DNA of 64,000 nt from Gigaspora margarita. Its lineage: Eukaryota > Glomeromycota > Glomeromycetes > Diversisporales > Gigasporaceae. The stretch covers positions 578,393 through 642,392 of the forward strand of contig WTPW01000075.1 of assembly GCA_009809945.1 (NCBI GenBank), written 5' to 3'. Below, piece after piece: positions 43,861 to 55,011 of the stretch; position 1 is the first letter of the stretch, and each line of letters opens with the position of its first letter. The position numbers and the translations under genes are program-made. The notes under the pieces are model-generated. The model was given only the letters and a program-made list of their open reading frames with translations. It was not told where the DNA came from and did not search any database.

Positions 43861-46060
43861 TTAAAAAAAACATATAAAATTACTATAAATTTGAATATTT
43901 GATATTTCTTCTCCTATATTAACTTAAAATTAAAATTTTCAGAAATATAGAATAAGGAAAGAAGAAAAAAATTGAGCTTAAAATTGAATTAAAATTTTGC
44001 TAATTTTGTACAAAACAAAAATGTAATTTTTCCAAAAACAAATACTATAAACTGCTGTATAAACAACCCAGGTCTAATTCATTTTACCCATTTTAAAACC
44101 TATTAATAGACTCCCAGATCTCTTATATGGGTACAGGTCTGATAACTGAAAAATTTATTTATGGAAATTTATATAAAGGTTAGTATATATATTGCATATC
44201 TAATGTGTAAATTTAACCTTTTATATATACATACTCATAATTGGTAATAGAATTATTAATTTTACAAATTAATACATTAAGGCATATGCCATATTTTTGC
44301 CTTAATCACAGCTGTAATACCATAAAGTTGCAATGCTATATGTACATAATGCTGTAATGCCATTTGTTGTTCTTCTTTTAAATAATATACTGTTAATTAT
44401 TTTTTCAAATTTGATAAGTAATCATTTATATTCATATTTCAAACTATCAAAAAAAATTTTTTCACTGACACATTTAATGACATGATTTAAATTTTGTCTA
44501 ACAAATTATTTTTTATAAATAGACTGTTATGGTAGGTCCTTTATTTTATATATAATATTTAACTTAGTTGATTTAATACTGTATATGACTATAAAAAATA
44601 GGTTTTATCAGGTTTAGATATTACAATAACAGTATGTATAATAATTGTATGACATAATTTTCACAAGTCTTTATAAACATGATTTTTAATTGAAGAATTT
44701 GTTGTAGTACAGTAAATGATAAATATAAAAAGCAAACCAACAGTTGAAAACATGATTAATGACTCTTGAAACTTTATATTTTTTATTTTAGGTATAACAC
44801 TAAATAGTTTATATGTTAGATTTAGAAATTAATCCAATTATTTAAGGGCATTAAGAAATAAATAAATATATTGATATAGATAAATAATAGCAAAAGATAT
44901 TATTAAGTAAATAGACAGGAAAAGGATAATTAGCTCATAAAAACTAGTGGAACAAGTTTTTTTTAAAGTTGCATTCAATACCATCATAACAATAATATAT
45001 CAAAAAGTAATGAAGCAAAGAAAGATTTTGAATATATAAAAGAAAAATATTGAAATATTAAAAATGCATATGAAAAACTAATTAGAAATACTTCATACAG
45101 TTCTGATGGGATGTTATATTTTAATTGGATAAATGTGAAATATTTCAAATTAGTAAAAAGCTATAAATTTACAAATATTAGATGTTTATCTTTTAAGATT
45201 GTGAATAGATAAACATTGTTGAATTCTTATTATTTAAATAAAATACTAAATATATAATATCATATAACAAACAGTACTCAATCTGTACAACTTTTTATTA
45301 ATACAAGTTTTGATTAAAAGATATAGTATATTTTTTTTAGAACAAATGATCCTAAAAATTTTGGTAAAAATAGATTCAGCATAAAGAAAAAAGTAAAACT
45401 ATATGTCATTAATGTGGAATTGAAGTTTAAATTAATATATAAACGGTATAAATCTACTAATAAAAATAACATACTACTAGAGTTATACTTCAAAAGGGTA
45501 TACCAGTATAGCAGTACAGTAAAAGTTGCTCTAAGTCCTTGAGTTACATTAAAATAATATCTATTCGATAGTTTTCTTGTTCCCATTACCTCTGTTTAAT
45601 CAAAATAGAGAAATAGCTAAAACTTCCTAATTAGTGTTCGAAAGCCCATATATGTAATCTATAGTCAATCTTAACCTATTTTTAATGTCATTGTGAACTA
45701 AATTTACTATTGAATTCAAGTCTCAAAACACATGTCTCAAATAACTAGTATATGCTCATTAGTATAAGCATTAAGAGAAATAGAATACAGAATAACAAAA
45801 CTATAAGCCAGTAAAACCAGGTTACTTAACTATTCAACCCATGATTGTCATAGCAATTAGTTATACCTTATACTCAAACAAAGCCTACTATTTAGTATGT
45901 AGATTGTTAAATTTCACCTATATGCTTTAATAATATATCTGCAAGATTAATTCAGTCCCAAAATCATTTTTTACTATTACAATATATGTACATATGTGCT
46001 AGTTGAAGTTAATAAAGAACAAAATAGCATGCAATGAATCACAAATTTATTTATATTACT
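43861..46060. other. AT-rich stretch, no supported gene
   Basis: The longest open frame (45314-45586, minus, 90 codons) has no recognisable domain. ACCCAGGTCTAATTC and GGTACAGGTCTGATA motifs near 44065-44145 echo the repeats at 46066-46215 and may be the other end of one element of about 2.1 kb. Confidence 0.4.
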
Positions 46061-46065
46061 ACAGT

Positions 46066-46215
46066 ATCATACCCGGGTCTTTTAATATGTATTTATTCCT
46101 ATTTGTATACTCAGATCTTCTAATAGTTTATTTCTATTTGTATACCCAGGTCTTTTACATTTTACCAAAATTTGCTCTATACTATAGACCTGGGTATAAT
46201 TTATAGGAGGTCTGA
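46066..46215. repeat. TACCCGGGTCTTTTA repeats
   Basis: Units ATACCCGGGTCTTTTAATAT, ATACTCAGATCTTCTAATAG, ATACCCAGGTCTTTTACATT are tandem, then an inverse GACCTGGGTATAATT. A further inverted piece lies near 46505 (ATACCTGGGTCTTTTATAAG). Confidence 0.65.
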
Positions 46216-46323
46216 TATGTGGGGGTCATTAATATGGCAGTTTATGGTATTTGATAATTTTAAAATAATGAATATATATAAAATCATGCCCTGAACAACT
46301 TTACTTAGACAATAAAGTACTGT

Positions 46324-46576
46324 AGTGCACTAACCAAAGTATCTCCCTTTTTAATACCTCTATTGCAAAGTACCCTAGTGCAAAACACGAGACCTTTATT
46401 AATTAATATAGAGTTTTTTAAATTTTTAGACTGCTCATTGTAAATGCAAAATATGTATATGCTTAAAATTTTTTTTCTTGTGACATTGACCTGCTGCTGT
46501 ATAATATACCTGGGTCTTTTATAAGTTTTTTTATGGGTAGATTGCATTGTACCCCAAGTACTTTGGTCAGTGCACT
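46324..46576. repeat. Hairpin with AGTGCACTAACCAAAGTA arms
   Basis: AGTGCACTAACCAAAGTA on the left pairs with TACTTTGGTCAGTGCACT on the right. About 250 bp with an unrelated interior. Confidence 0.6.
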
Positions 46577-46579
46577 ATG

Positions 46580-47022
46580 GTAGGTTATCTTGTAAAAAAA
46601 ATAGGGTTAACTATGTACTAAAGTTAAGATTTTTGGGGTTTCAATATAAAATATTTTTTTGATTAGATAAACTACTTTAGGTCCTTAAGCAAAGTTGTTT
46701 GGTATGTGATTTTACTCGAAACAAGGTTGTAGTGCATTTTTTTGGACCTTTACAAGTAAAAAATAGGTTAAAGTTAAAAAAAAATTTTTTTTTAAAAAAA
46801 AATTTTTAAAAAAAGTTTTTTTTTAACTTTAACCCAATTTTTTCACTTAATAAAAGGTCTGAGAAAATGCACTACAACTTCATTTCAAATAAAATAATGT
46901 GCTAAACAACTTTGCTTAAGGGCCTAAAGTAGGTTAGCTAATCAAAAAAATGTTTATATTGAAATCCCAAAAATTTTAACTTTAGTATATAGATAATCTA
47001 TTTTTCTTACAAGGTAACCTAC
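46580..47022. mobile_element. Hairpin with GGTAGGTTATCTTG arms
   Basis: Long arms match in inverse order: GTAGGTTATCTTGTAAAAAA / ACAAGGTAACCTAC, TGGGGTTTCAATATAAA / TTTATATTGAAATCCC, ACTACTTTAGGTCCTTAAGC / GCTTAAGGGCCTAAAGTAGG. The centre is a poly-A/poly-T stem near 46800. Confidence 0.75.
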
Positions 47023-47034
47023 TGCTGTTGCCTA

Positions 47035-47752
47035 ATTAATTGATGATCCACCAGTTATGTGAAGAATGATCATAGTGAAACGTGATGCAGATCACATATA
47101 AAAATTACTATATTCCCAAATGTGGCGTGCGCCTATTAGGACCCCAAAATATATATAGATAGGTCAGGTATTATTTTTGAGGTTTTTTATACAGATTTTT
47201 TCTATTTATAGTAATTTTTTGCTTATTTTTGAAGTTTTTTTCTGCAGATCTTTCCTTTTTTAGTAACCCTATAATTAATCTAATCTATCTATGTATATTT
47301 CGGGGTTCTGCCCATCTAAAAATATTTTTTACTAAGTTAACAATGCATGCCAACTAATTAAAAGTTGTAAAGCTCGTCGAGATGGTTCTAACAGTGGTTA
47401 GATCATCCAAATCAGTACAGTGGATGGCGAGATATCATTAAAAAATGATTGGGCAACTATATAAAATCTCTATATAAACAATAGTTGTTTACATAGAGAT
47501 TTTACGTAGTCGTCCAATTGTTATTTAATTATATCTCACCATCCCCTGGGATGATTTGGATGATCTAACTACTGTTAGAACCATCTTGACGAGCTCTACA
47601 ACTTTCAATTAGTCGGTATGTGTCATTAAATTAGTAAAAAAATATTTTTAGATGGGCGTTGTCACATTTGGGCCTATAGTAATTTTTATATTTGATCGCA
47701 TCACGTTTCACTATGATCATTCTTCACATGACTGGCAGTCATCAATTAAAGT
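47035..47752. mobile_element. PAL-D-like hairpin with inner insertion
   Basis: The outer arms are AATTGATGATCCACCAG ... GAAGAATGATCATAGTGAAA, then CGTGATGC, and the inverse at 47690-47750. The core module lies at 47363-47440 with its inverse at 47525-47615. A small palindromic insertion (47148-47307) splits the left arm. Termini differ from the 37544-38092 copy although the core is shared. Confidence 0.75.
47148..47307. mobile_element. Small hairpin insertion with ACCCCAAAATATATA ends
   Basis: GGACCCCAAAATATATATAG then ATAG on the left pairs with CTATCTATGTATATTTCGGGGT on the right. The right arm of the host hairpin (about 47650-47680) has no counterpart of this piece. Confidence 0.65.
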
Positions 47753-47787
47753 TGTTCAGAGCATAATTTTATATATAATCATTAACC

Positions 47788-48411
47788 ATATGGGCTGATT
47801 TATGGAATTGCAATAACTTTTGATATATTAATCTATTTTTGAATAATTTTATTACCAAAATGTTGGTCTCGATGAGACAGTTCTAATGAATCCAAAATCA
47901 TCAAAATCCAATCACAGGATCCCAAGATAATTAAGATTTTGTATAATTTTATATTAACTTTACTATGTAGACAATCAATATATGAATTGGTTTTCATATA
48001 TGAAAACCAATCCATACGTTGATTGTCTATAGTAAAACCAATCCATATGTTGATTGTCTACATGGTAAAATTTAATAGTAAAATTATACAAAACTTAATT
48101 ATCTTGGGATTCTGTGATTGGATTTTGATGATTTTGGATTCATTAGAACCAGTATTTAAAATTGGCATGCACAAAATGCACATGTGCATGAATTTTTTTT
48201 GGATTTTTTTAGATTTTTTAAAAATCTCTTAAGTGTGCAAGTAAATTTTTTAAAAAAAGATGCACAAAATGCATTTGTGCATGTATTTTTTTTTGAATTT
48301 TAAACACTGATTAGAACCGTCTCATCGAGACCAACATTTTGGTAATAAAATTATTCAAAAATAGATTAGTATATTAAAAGTTATTGGCAATTCCATAAAT
48401 CAGCCTATATG
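47788..48411. mobile_element. Hairpin with ATATGGGCTGATTTATGGAA ends
   Basis: The right end, reverse-complemented, reads ATATAGGCTGATTTATGGAA. Arms carry TTACCAAAATGTTGGTCTCGATGAGACAGTTCTAATGAATCC, the same core as 42836-43793. The loop duplicates GTAGACAATCAATATATG motifs. A 160-bp hAT MITE (48150-48309) sits in the right arm. Confidence 0.75.
48150..48309. mobile_element. hAT-like MITE, exact 8-bp target duplication
   Basis: The ends are CAGTATTTAAAATTGGCATG and, reverse-complemented, CAGTGTTTAAAATTC. ATTAGAAC flanks both sides (48142-48149 and 48310-48317). The opposite arm of the host hairpin (reverse complement of about 47870-47895) reads ATTAGAACTGTCTCATCGAG uninterrupted, giving the site before insertion. 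The interior has repeated TGCACAAAATGCA palindromes. Confidence 0.92.
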
Positions 48412-49064
48412 CTTAAAATTGTTAAATATTTGTTTTTGGCAAAGTTATATTTTTGTTTTGTACAAAATTAGCAAAATTTTAATTTGATTTTTAAGCTCAA
48501 TTTTTTTCTTCTCCCCTTGTTCTATATTCCTAAAAAATTTAATTTTAAGTTAATATGTAGGGAAAAAAATATCAAAGATCCAAAGTTTATAGTAATTTTG
48601 TATATTTTTTTTTTATAATTTTATATATAAAAAATTTTTATGTAATATATTGTATGATTGATATAATTGTATATATAGTTTACTAGACCAATTATATAAA
48701 AACAATACTAATACTTGCTCACCTTTCACAGGTTGAACAAATAACTACTAGGTACATATTAGATACATACTAGAAAATAAGTTTCTTAGTATATACTCGG
48801 TATTCAATATATCAGTAAGCTACTAGAAGATAGGTCGATATTAGTAACATAATAGTAATATGCTAGAACATTCTGGTATCTTAATCTTAGTCCAAATAGT
48901 ACTAAAAGTAAGATACTGGAATGTTCTGGTATATTACAGTTATGTTACCAATGTCAACCTATCTCTCGGTAGCTTCTGATGTGCATACTATATACTACCA
49001 ATATGCATTTTTTATTTGGTATCCCTGGTTGAATATGGGTACATACTAGAAAACTTGTTTCCTG

Positions 49065-49276
49065 GTATGTACCTGGTATGTACCTGGTATGTACCTGGTA
49101 TGTACCTGGTATGTACCTGGTATTTACCTGGTATGTACCTGGTATGTACCTAGTATGTACCTGGTATGTACCTAATATGTACCTGGTATATACCTGGTAT
49201 GTACCTGGTATGTACCTGGTATGTACCTGGTATATATCTGAAATTTACCTGTATGTACCTGGTATGTACCTGGTAG
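49065..49276 (+). repeat. 11-bp tandem array, TGGTATGTACC
   Basis: About 19 units, most perfect, some TATTTACC, TATATACC or AATATGTACC. The unit is nearly palindromic (GGTATGTACC). An open frame of 70 codons across it (repeating MYLVCTWYVPG) is only the repeat read in frame. Confidence 0.95.
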
Positions 49277-49496
49277 TTAGTGTCCTATGAACTGAACTAA
49301 CTGAAGTTCAATTTCAATTAAATTTTGAATGAACTTGAACTAAACTCAAACTTAAAAAGAAAGTCTGGTTCAAGTATAGTATTGAACTTGTAGAGTAAGT
49401 TCAAGTTCAGTTCAGGTTCAGTTCAAAATTTATAAACATATTTAAGTTCAATAAATTAAAATAAAATTTATTAAAATTGTAATAAATATTATATAA

Positions 49497-49960
49497 GGCT
49501 ATATAAAGTTAATTTTTTGGTTCTTATAACATGAAACAAAAAAAATAATTTGCTTACCTGGACTTTTATTTAAAAATTTTATATATAAAATTTTAAAAAT
49601 TTTTAAAAAAAATTTTTTGAAATCCTATCTAAGGCTATACAAACTGAATTTTCTGGTTCTCATAATCTGGCAGGTCATATTTTGAAAATTTTTTGAAAAA
49701 AAATTTTATATGTTTTAATAGTTGGGTAGAATTTCAAAAAAATTTTTTTAAAAATTTTATAAATTTAAAATTTTTTATATATAAAATTTTTAAATAAAAG
49801 TCCGGGCGGGTGGGTCATTTTTTTTGTCTTATGTTATGAGAACCAGAAAATTCAGTTTGTATAGCCTAACTATTAAAACATATAAAAAATTTTTTTCAAA
49901 AAATTTCCAAAATATGACTTGCTCAGGTTATAAGAACCAAAAAATTAGCTATATATGGCC
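49497..49960. mobile_element. PIF-like hairpin, outer, TAA target duplication
   Basis: The ends are GGCTATATAAAGTTAATTTT and, reverse-complemented, GGCCATATATAGCTAATTTT, each then TTGGTTCTTATAAC. TAA flanks both sides (49494-49496 and 49961-49963). A second member lies inside (49633-49866). Confidence 0.8.
49633..49866. mobile_element. PIF-like hairpin, inner, TAA target duplication
   Basis: The ends are GGCTATACAAACTGAATTTT and, reverse-complemented, the same 20 bases apart from decay. TAA flanks both sides (49630-49632 and 49867-49869). The inner arms (TTTTTTTGAAA, TAAAATTTTTTATA) run to the centre near 49745. Confidence 0.8.
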
Positions 49961-49983
49961 TAATATCTATTATTATAAAATTA

Positions 49984-50283
49984 ATTTATTATATACAACC
50001 TTTTTTATACTAAGTAAGCTTCTAAATAAAGTTGTAGAGCTTATCAAAATAAATTTAATAGTAGTTAGATTATTAAAATCAGTTGAGTATATCTTAAGAT
50101 ATCTTCAAAAAATATTTTGCTAACTATATAAAATTCTCTATAAATAATAATATTGTTTATAGAGAATTTTTTATAATTAGCAAAATGGTTTTTGAAAATA
50201 TCTTGTAATTTACTTAATAGATTTTAATGATCTAAACCATTATATTCATCTTAATAAGCTCTACAATGTTACTTAGATACTCA
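49984..50283. mobile_element. PAL-D hairpin, decayed copy
   Basis: AAAGTTGTAGAGCTTATC ... TTTAATAGTAGTTAGATTAT ... ATCTTAAGATATC and the inverse at 50195-50275. The centre is CTCTATAAATAATAATATTG. Nearly all C/G positions of the 37544-38092 copy have become T/A. Confidence 0.75.
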
Positions 50284-50902
50284 AAGATGATTTAGTTGTA
50301 TAAAAAAAGATTTATATAGAAAAATATGAATTATATTAAGGGTAGAGGGTATATAGATCATTTTTATATAGTTTTATATAGTATTTTAAAAATTTCATAT
50401 AAAACTGATATATGCTATTAATAAAACTTTTTTAAATTACAACTAATTTTTATTAAAATTTTACAAAATATAAATAAAATAATTTATATATTATGGTAAA
50501 ATTTTGAACTATTATTATATTTTAAAAATATATTTGTATATATTACAAAGTTTTTCTGGGTTGGCCCAAATTTTTTGGGTTGCACAAAATTACTAATTCT
50601 GATTGGTTAATTTATAAGTTAGTATTATTACTAAATTTTAATACCCAATCTTTAAATATATATATTTCACTAAGTTTTTAACTAATTTTAATAATTTACT
50701 ATCATTAGAATCAGAAAAACCTGGTTTAATTAAGTATTAAATTAGTTTACTTAATATAATTTTTCATAAAATTAATTATAAAAAAAATTTACTACTAAGA
50801 TTATATATAATTTTAAAATAGTGCTCTCTACCCTTAAATATTATAAATAAAAAATAAATGATTTTAATTGGTTAATTATTTTACTATATAACAGAAAGCA
50901 TA

Positions 50903-51458
50903 TACTTTATATTGCTAAAATAAGCTATCTTCAAAAATAAGCTAATATCTCTCTTTTGGTCAAGAAACACAAAAACATTTTTGATTTAAAAATATACTAC
51001 TTCACAATCAATGAAAGTTGCCATATAGTAAACTTTAAATTTTATTAAGCAAATTAATTAAAGTTGCTAAATAAACTTATTTAGGAGATCAAAACATATA
51101 TACTATAAAGTTTTTATAAAATTGAAGTTTTAATTAATTGGATTTTAATTTTTACATTCAATGAAAAGATTAAAATTTATTAACAAAATATATTTGTTGA
51201 GTGTAAAAATAAAAGCCAAATTATAAATAATAAAAAGTACTTCCATTTTGATAAACCTTTTAGAATAGATATAGTTTAGTCTTCTAAATAAGTTTACTTA
51301 AGTGCCAATAACTAATTTATATAGTAGAATTTAGACTTTACTATGTAATGATTATTTGTGATTAACCAAAAATCAATTTTATTTGAAAATAAGCTACCCC
51401 AATTTTTTGTGTCCAAAAACATCCAAAATAGGTAGCTTATTTTTGGATATATATAGTA
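50903..51458. mobile_element. PAL-B element containing PAL-A copy 3
   Basis: The ends are TACTTTATATTGCTAAAATA and, reverse-complemented, TACTATATATATCCAAAAAT, both then AAGCTA; outermost TA is the presumed duplication. The PAL-A hairpin fills 50990-51375. Confidence 0.75.
50990..51375. mobile_element. PAL-A hairpin, copy 3
   Basis: ATGAAAGTTGCCATATAGTA on the left, TACTATGTAATGATTATTTG on the right. The central stem is TTTTAATTTTTACATTCAAT and its inverse (GAGTGTAAAAATAAAAGCC). Confidence 0.75.
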
Positions 51459-52225
51459 ATCTTATAATAAATATTTAAAATATTGAACCTAAACAATGTT
51501 CATAAACTTTGAACCAAACTTGAACTGAACTAATTTTTAAGTTCAAGTTCAGTTTAGTTTCATAAATTTCAAGTCTGGTTCAGATTCAAGTTTAAGGATC
51601 TGCAAAATTTGAAGTTCAAGTTCAGGTTCAATCAAACTTGAATTTGAACCTGATTGAACTGAATAAAAATATAGAAACCCTACTGGTAGTTATTTGTTCA
51701 ACCTGTATTTTGGGCTAGCATTTAGAAAAATAGATATCTAATTATATAATTGGATCAAATATAGTCTTCTACTAACTCAATTCTCTATAATCAAATCTAG
51801 ATAAGTTTTAACCACTCTAGTAGATTTAGGTTGCAAATAATTAAATAGAATTGGTTTATCTATAGTCTAAGTTTTAATTCTTGTATAATAACTTGTAATT
51901 TGAGAGCTCAATAAGGAATCTTATATATTTTATTCATTACTGGGTAAATAAATATAGTGCCAATCTGTGCAGATTTTTTAAAACTGTAATTCTGTATAGT
52001 TCTGTAATCTTTCTGATAGTTGTTAAAGATTTTTTTTTAATGTTCTGTATAGATTTCTAAAATTTAATAATTTGTACAAAATGTAAACAAAAAAATAAAA
52101 GTGAATAAAAATCAATTACTATATACTTGCCTTAAATATTAAATACTAGCTAAATTTTATACTTTTAAAAAATATATTCAAATATTTATACAGTTCGAAC
52201 AACCTAGTCCCGATAAATAAAATTT

Positions 52226-52279
52226 TCTAGAAGCCAAATCTGAATTTACATAATACAGCCAAATTTGATATTTTTATTA
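52226..52279. repeat. CAGCCAAATTTGATATTTTTATTA tandem units, left piece
   Basis: One or two decayed units here. At least four more (each about 26-27 bp, AGCCAAATTTGATATTTTTATTATAT) continue at 56110-56235. The array was split by the PAL-E insertion at 52280-56099. Confidence 0.75.
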
Positions 52280-54304
52280 GAGAATTGCTATTCATACTAT
52301 AGATTTTTGCTATTTGCACCATAGTATGATATAGATCACCTCAATTTTGTTACTTAAATATTTTAACTTTAAAAACTTTTTAATATTATTTTCATGAATT
52401 CTTGATCAAATTTAATAAACATTTTTTATTTAATTCTATAAATTTATAGAATTAAAATAAAAATTTTCATTGAATTTGGTCAAGAATCATAGAAATATCT
52501 TTGATGAAATTTTGTATAAAGAGCTTTGGGTAATATATGTTTTTTTGCTTTTTAAAAATAACCCACAATTCAATAATGATTTATGAAATATTCTGCTAAG
52601 CTAATCTAAAAAACATCTATAATCAAACCTATAGTGCATATATTCAACTTGTAGAATCTCAAATTTAATGAAAAATATTAAAAACTTGTAGAGATATTAA
52701 TGGTTTCATAAATTCAGATGCATAACGTTTTTGCAAAATTTTCTCTCAAATTTGACTACTTTCGAAAGGATTTACTTTAAATAAAATCTCAAAAAAGCTA
52801 TGAAGTAAGTAAATTTTTTAGATATTCAAGAGTCTACTATAAAATTTCAGCCCAACAAATCAATAATGACAGAGATATTTAGATTTTTCAGTTTGCAACT
52901 AGATTCAGAATTCTCTTGCAAACAATTTTGGCATGTGATATACATTTTTTGGAAATGGAAAAAATCTTTTATCAAAGTATTTCTACAAGTTCTTGACCAA
53001 ATTCGATAAAAATTTTTTTATTTTAATTTTACAAATATATAGAATACAAATAAAAAATATTTATTGAATTTGGTCAAGAACACATGTAGATATCTTTGAT
53101 GAAAGGTCCTATAAACAATTTCAATACAGCTTCTTTGTAATATTTTATTTGTTTTTTTTCAAAATAACCAACAATTCGATAATGATTTACTAAATATTCT
53201 GCTATACTAATCTAAAAAAGTTTATTAATCAAACTTGTAGCACATATCTTCAACTTGTAGAATCTCAATTTTTATGATAAAATATTAGAAACTCGTAGAG
53301 ATATTGATGGTTTTGTAAATTTAGATGCATAACATTTTTGCAGAATTTTCTCTCAAATTCGAATGCTTTCAAAAGGATTTTCTTTAATGAAACCAAAAAT
53401 GCTACTAAGTAAATAGATTTCTTAGATATTCAAGAGTTTACTATAAAAATTTTAGCCTAAACAGATTAATATTGACAGAGATATTTAGATTTTTTTGCAA
53501 TTAAATTTAGGTCTTTTTTGTAACCAATTTTGGCATATAATATATGTTTTTGGAAATAGAAAAAATCTTTTATCAAAGATATCTCTATGCATTCTTGACC
53601 AAATTTGATGAAAAGTTTTTATTTTATTCAAATAAAAAAATTTTCATCAAATTTGGTCAAGAACTCATAGAGATATCTTTGATGAAGTTTCTGCAAACAA
53701 TTTCAATATAGCTTCTTATAATATTGCTTTTTCAAAATATCCTCAATTCGATGATGATTTACAAAATATTCTGTTATACTAATCTAAAAACTTTATTAAT
53801 CAAACTTGTAGCACATATCTTCAACTTGTAGAATCTCAATTTTTATGAAAAATATTAGAAACTCATAAAGATATTAATGTTTTTGTAAATTCAGATATAT
53901 AACATTTTTGCAGAATTTTTTCTTGAATTTGACTGCTTTTAAAAGATTTTCTTTAAATAAAACCTCAAAAATGCTACTAAATAAATAGATTTCTTAGTTA
54001 TTCAAGAGTCTATTATAAAAGTTTTAATTTAAAAAAATCAATATTGATGGAGATATTTGGATTTTTTATTTTACTTCTAGATTCAAATTTCTCTGTAATA
54101 AAAAAAATAAAAAAATCATAGTACCTCCTTGATTTTCACAAGTTCAAATGAAACAAGTTATTGTGCACTAACAAAATCAATTAAGAATAAATTAAAATTT
54201 TGCTTTTAATTTCAAGTTATTTAGTTAAATATTTATTTCATATAGCTTTTTTCATTCAGTGTAGCTTCTTTGTAATATATATTTTTAGAAATAGAAGAAT
54301 CTTT

Positions 54305-54412
54305 ACCGCATGTTGCTGAAAATAGCTACCTTTTTTGGCAATTTTTAATACAAAAAATCTAGTGGTAGCTTATTTTCAGATACAAAACTCTAAATAGTAA
54401 AATTAATAATAA
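54305..54412. mobile_element. Short PAL-B element
   Basis: TACCGCATGTTGCTGAAAAT then AGCTACC on the left, GGTAGCTTATTTTCAG on the right. About 108 bp, with the outer TA as presumed target. Confidence 0.6.
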
Positions 54413-54434
54413 CAAATAAATAAATATGTTGTAT

Positions 54435-55011
54435 TACCATATGTTTCTGAAAATAAATTGTCTGATTTTGAATACCAAAAATCGGGGTAGCTTATTTCAG
54501 TCAATTGATTATAATCACTATATAGTAAAATAATAATTTTACTATATAAATCAATTATAGTCGCTTAAGTAAACTTATTCTAAAGGTCAAAATATGTATA
54601 TTCTAAAATTTTCATATAAATTAGAGAACTTTTTATTATTTGACTTTTAATTTTTATACTCAACAAATATGTTTTTTTAAAAAAATTAACATTTTTCATT
54701 AAAAATTAAAAGTCAAATAATAAAAAGTTATTCAATTTATATAAAAATTTTAGGATATATGTATTTTTACATTGCCAATAAGTTTACTTAAGGCTCATAA
54801 TCGATTTATATAGTAAAATTATAACTTTACTATATAGCAAATATAATCAATTATGAGAGTAGCTTATTTTTGAAACTAAAAATTTTGTTAATTATCTTTT
54901 GGTGTGACAAAGAGGTAGCTTATTTACAGGTCAAAGGCATTTTTATATTTTTGAATCAAAACAAAGAAGTGGCTTATTTAGGAGGTAGCTTATTTTTGGC
55001 AATATATAGTA
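54435..55011. mobile_element. PAL-B element containing PAL-A copy 4
   Basis: The ends are TACCATATGTTTCTGAAAAT and, reverse-complemented, TACTATATATTGCCAAAAAT. Several extra GTAGCTTATTT motifs occur in the right arm (54855, 54920, 54970, 54990). The PAL-A hairpin is at 54505-54855. Confidence 0.75.
54505..54855. mobile_element. PAL-A hairpin, copy 4
   Basis: TTGATTATAATCACTATATA on the left, TATATAGCAAATATAATCAA on the right. The stem TATTATTTGACTTTTAATTT pairs with AAATTAAAAGTCAAATAATA. Confidence 0.8.

Larger units (their letters stand above)
49278..51682. mobile_element. hAT-G1 element, 2.4 kb, exact 8-bp target duplication
   Basis: CTGGTAGT flanks both sides (49270-49277 and 51683-51690). 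The ends are TAGTGTCCTATGAACTGAAC and, reverse-complemented, TAGGGTTTCTATATTTTTAT. Each is followed by about 170 bp of degenerate GAACT/AGTTC motifs forming the long inverted repeats (49288-49450 and 51485-51670). The interior is made of other elements: two nested PIF-like hairpins, a PAL-D hairpin, and a PAL-B hairpin holding a PAL-A hairpin. No transposase is visible. Confidence 0.9.
48731..51702. mobile_element. Hairpin element with ACAGGTTGAACAAATAACTA ends, interrupted by hAT-G1
   Basis: Left end ACAGGTTGAACAAATAACTA then CTAGGTACATA. Right end TAGTTATTTGTTCAACCTGT. Inner arms match: ATAGTAATATGCTAGAACAT near 48848 and CTGGAATGTTCTGGTATATT near 48916. The right arm has expanded into the 11-bp array at 49065-49276, and hAT-G1 inserted at its edge. 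Without that insertion the element would be about 560 bp. Confidence 0.75.

Noticed and set aside
45314-45586. 90-codon minus-strand open frame
   Set aside because: Hydrophobic composition follows from T-rich DNA; no domain, and no flanking coding remains.
49078-49290. Open frame of repeating MYLVCTWYVPG
   Set aside because: An 11-bp array read in three successive frames gives a repeating open frame automatically.
49824-50123. 99-codon plus-strand open frame
   Set aside because: Crosses the boundary between a PIF-like hairpin and a PAL-D hairpin, so it cannot be one ancestral gene.
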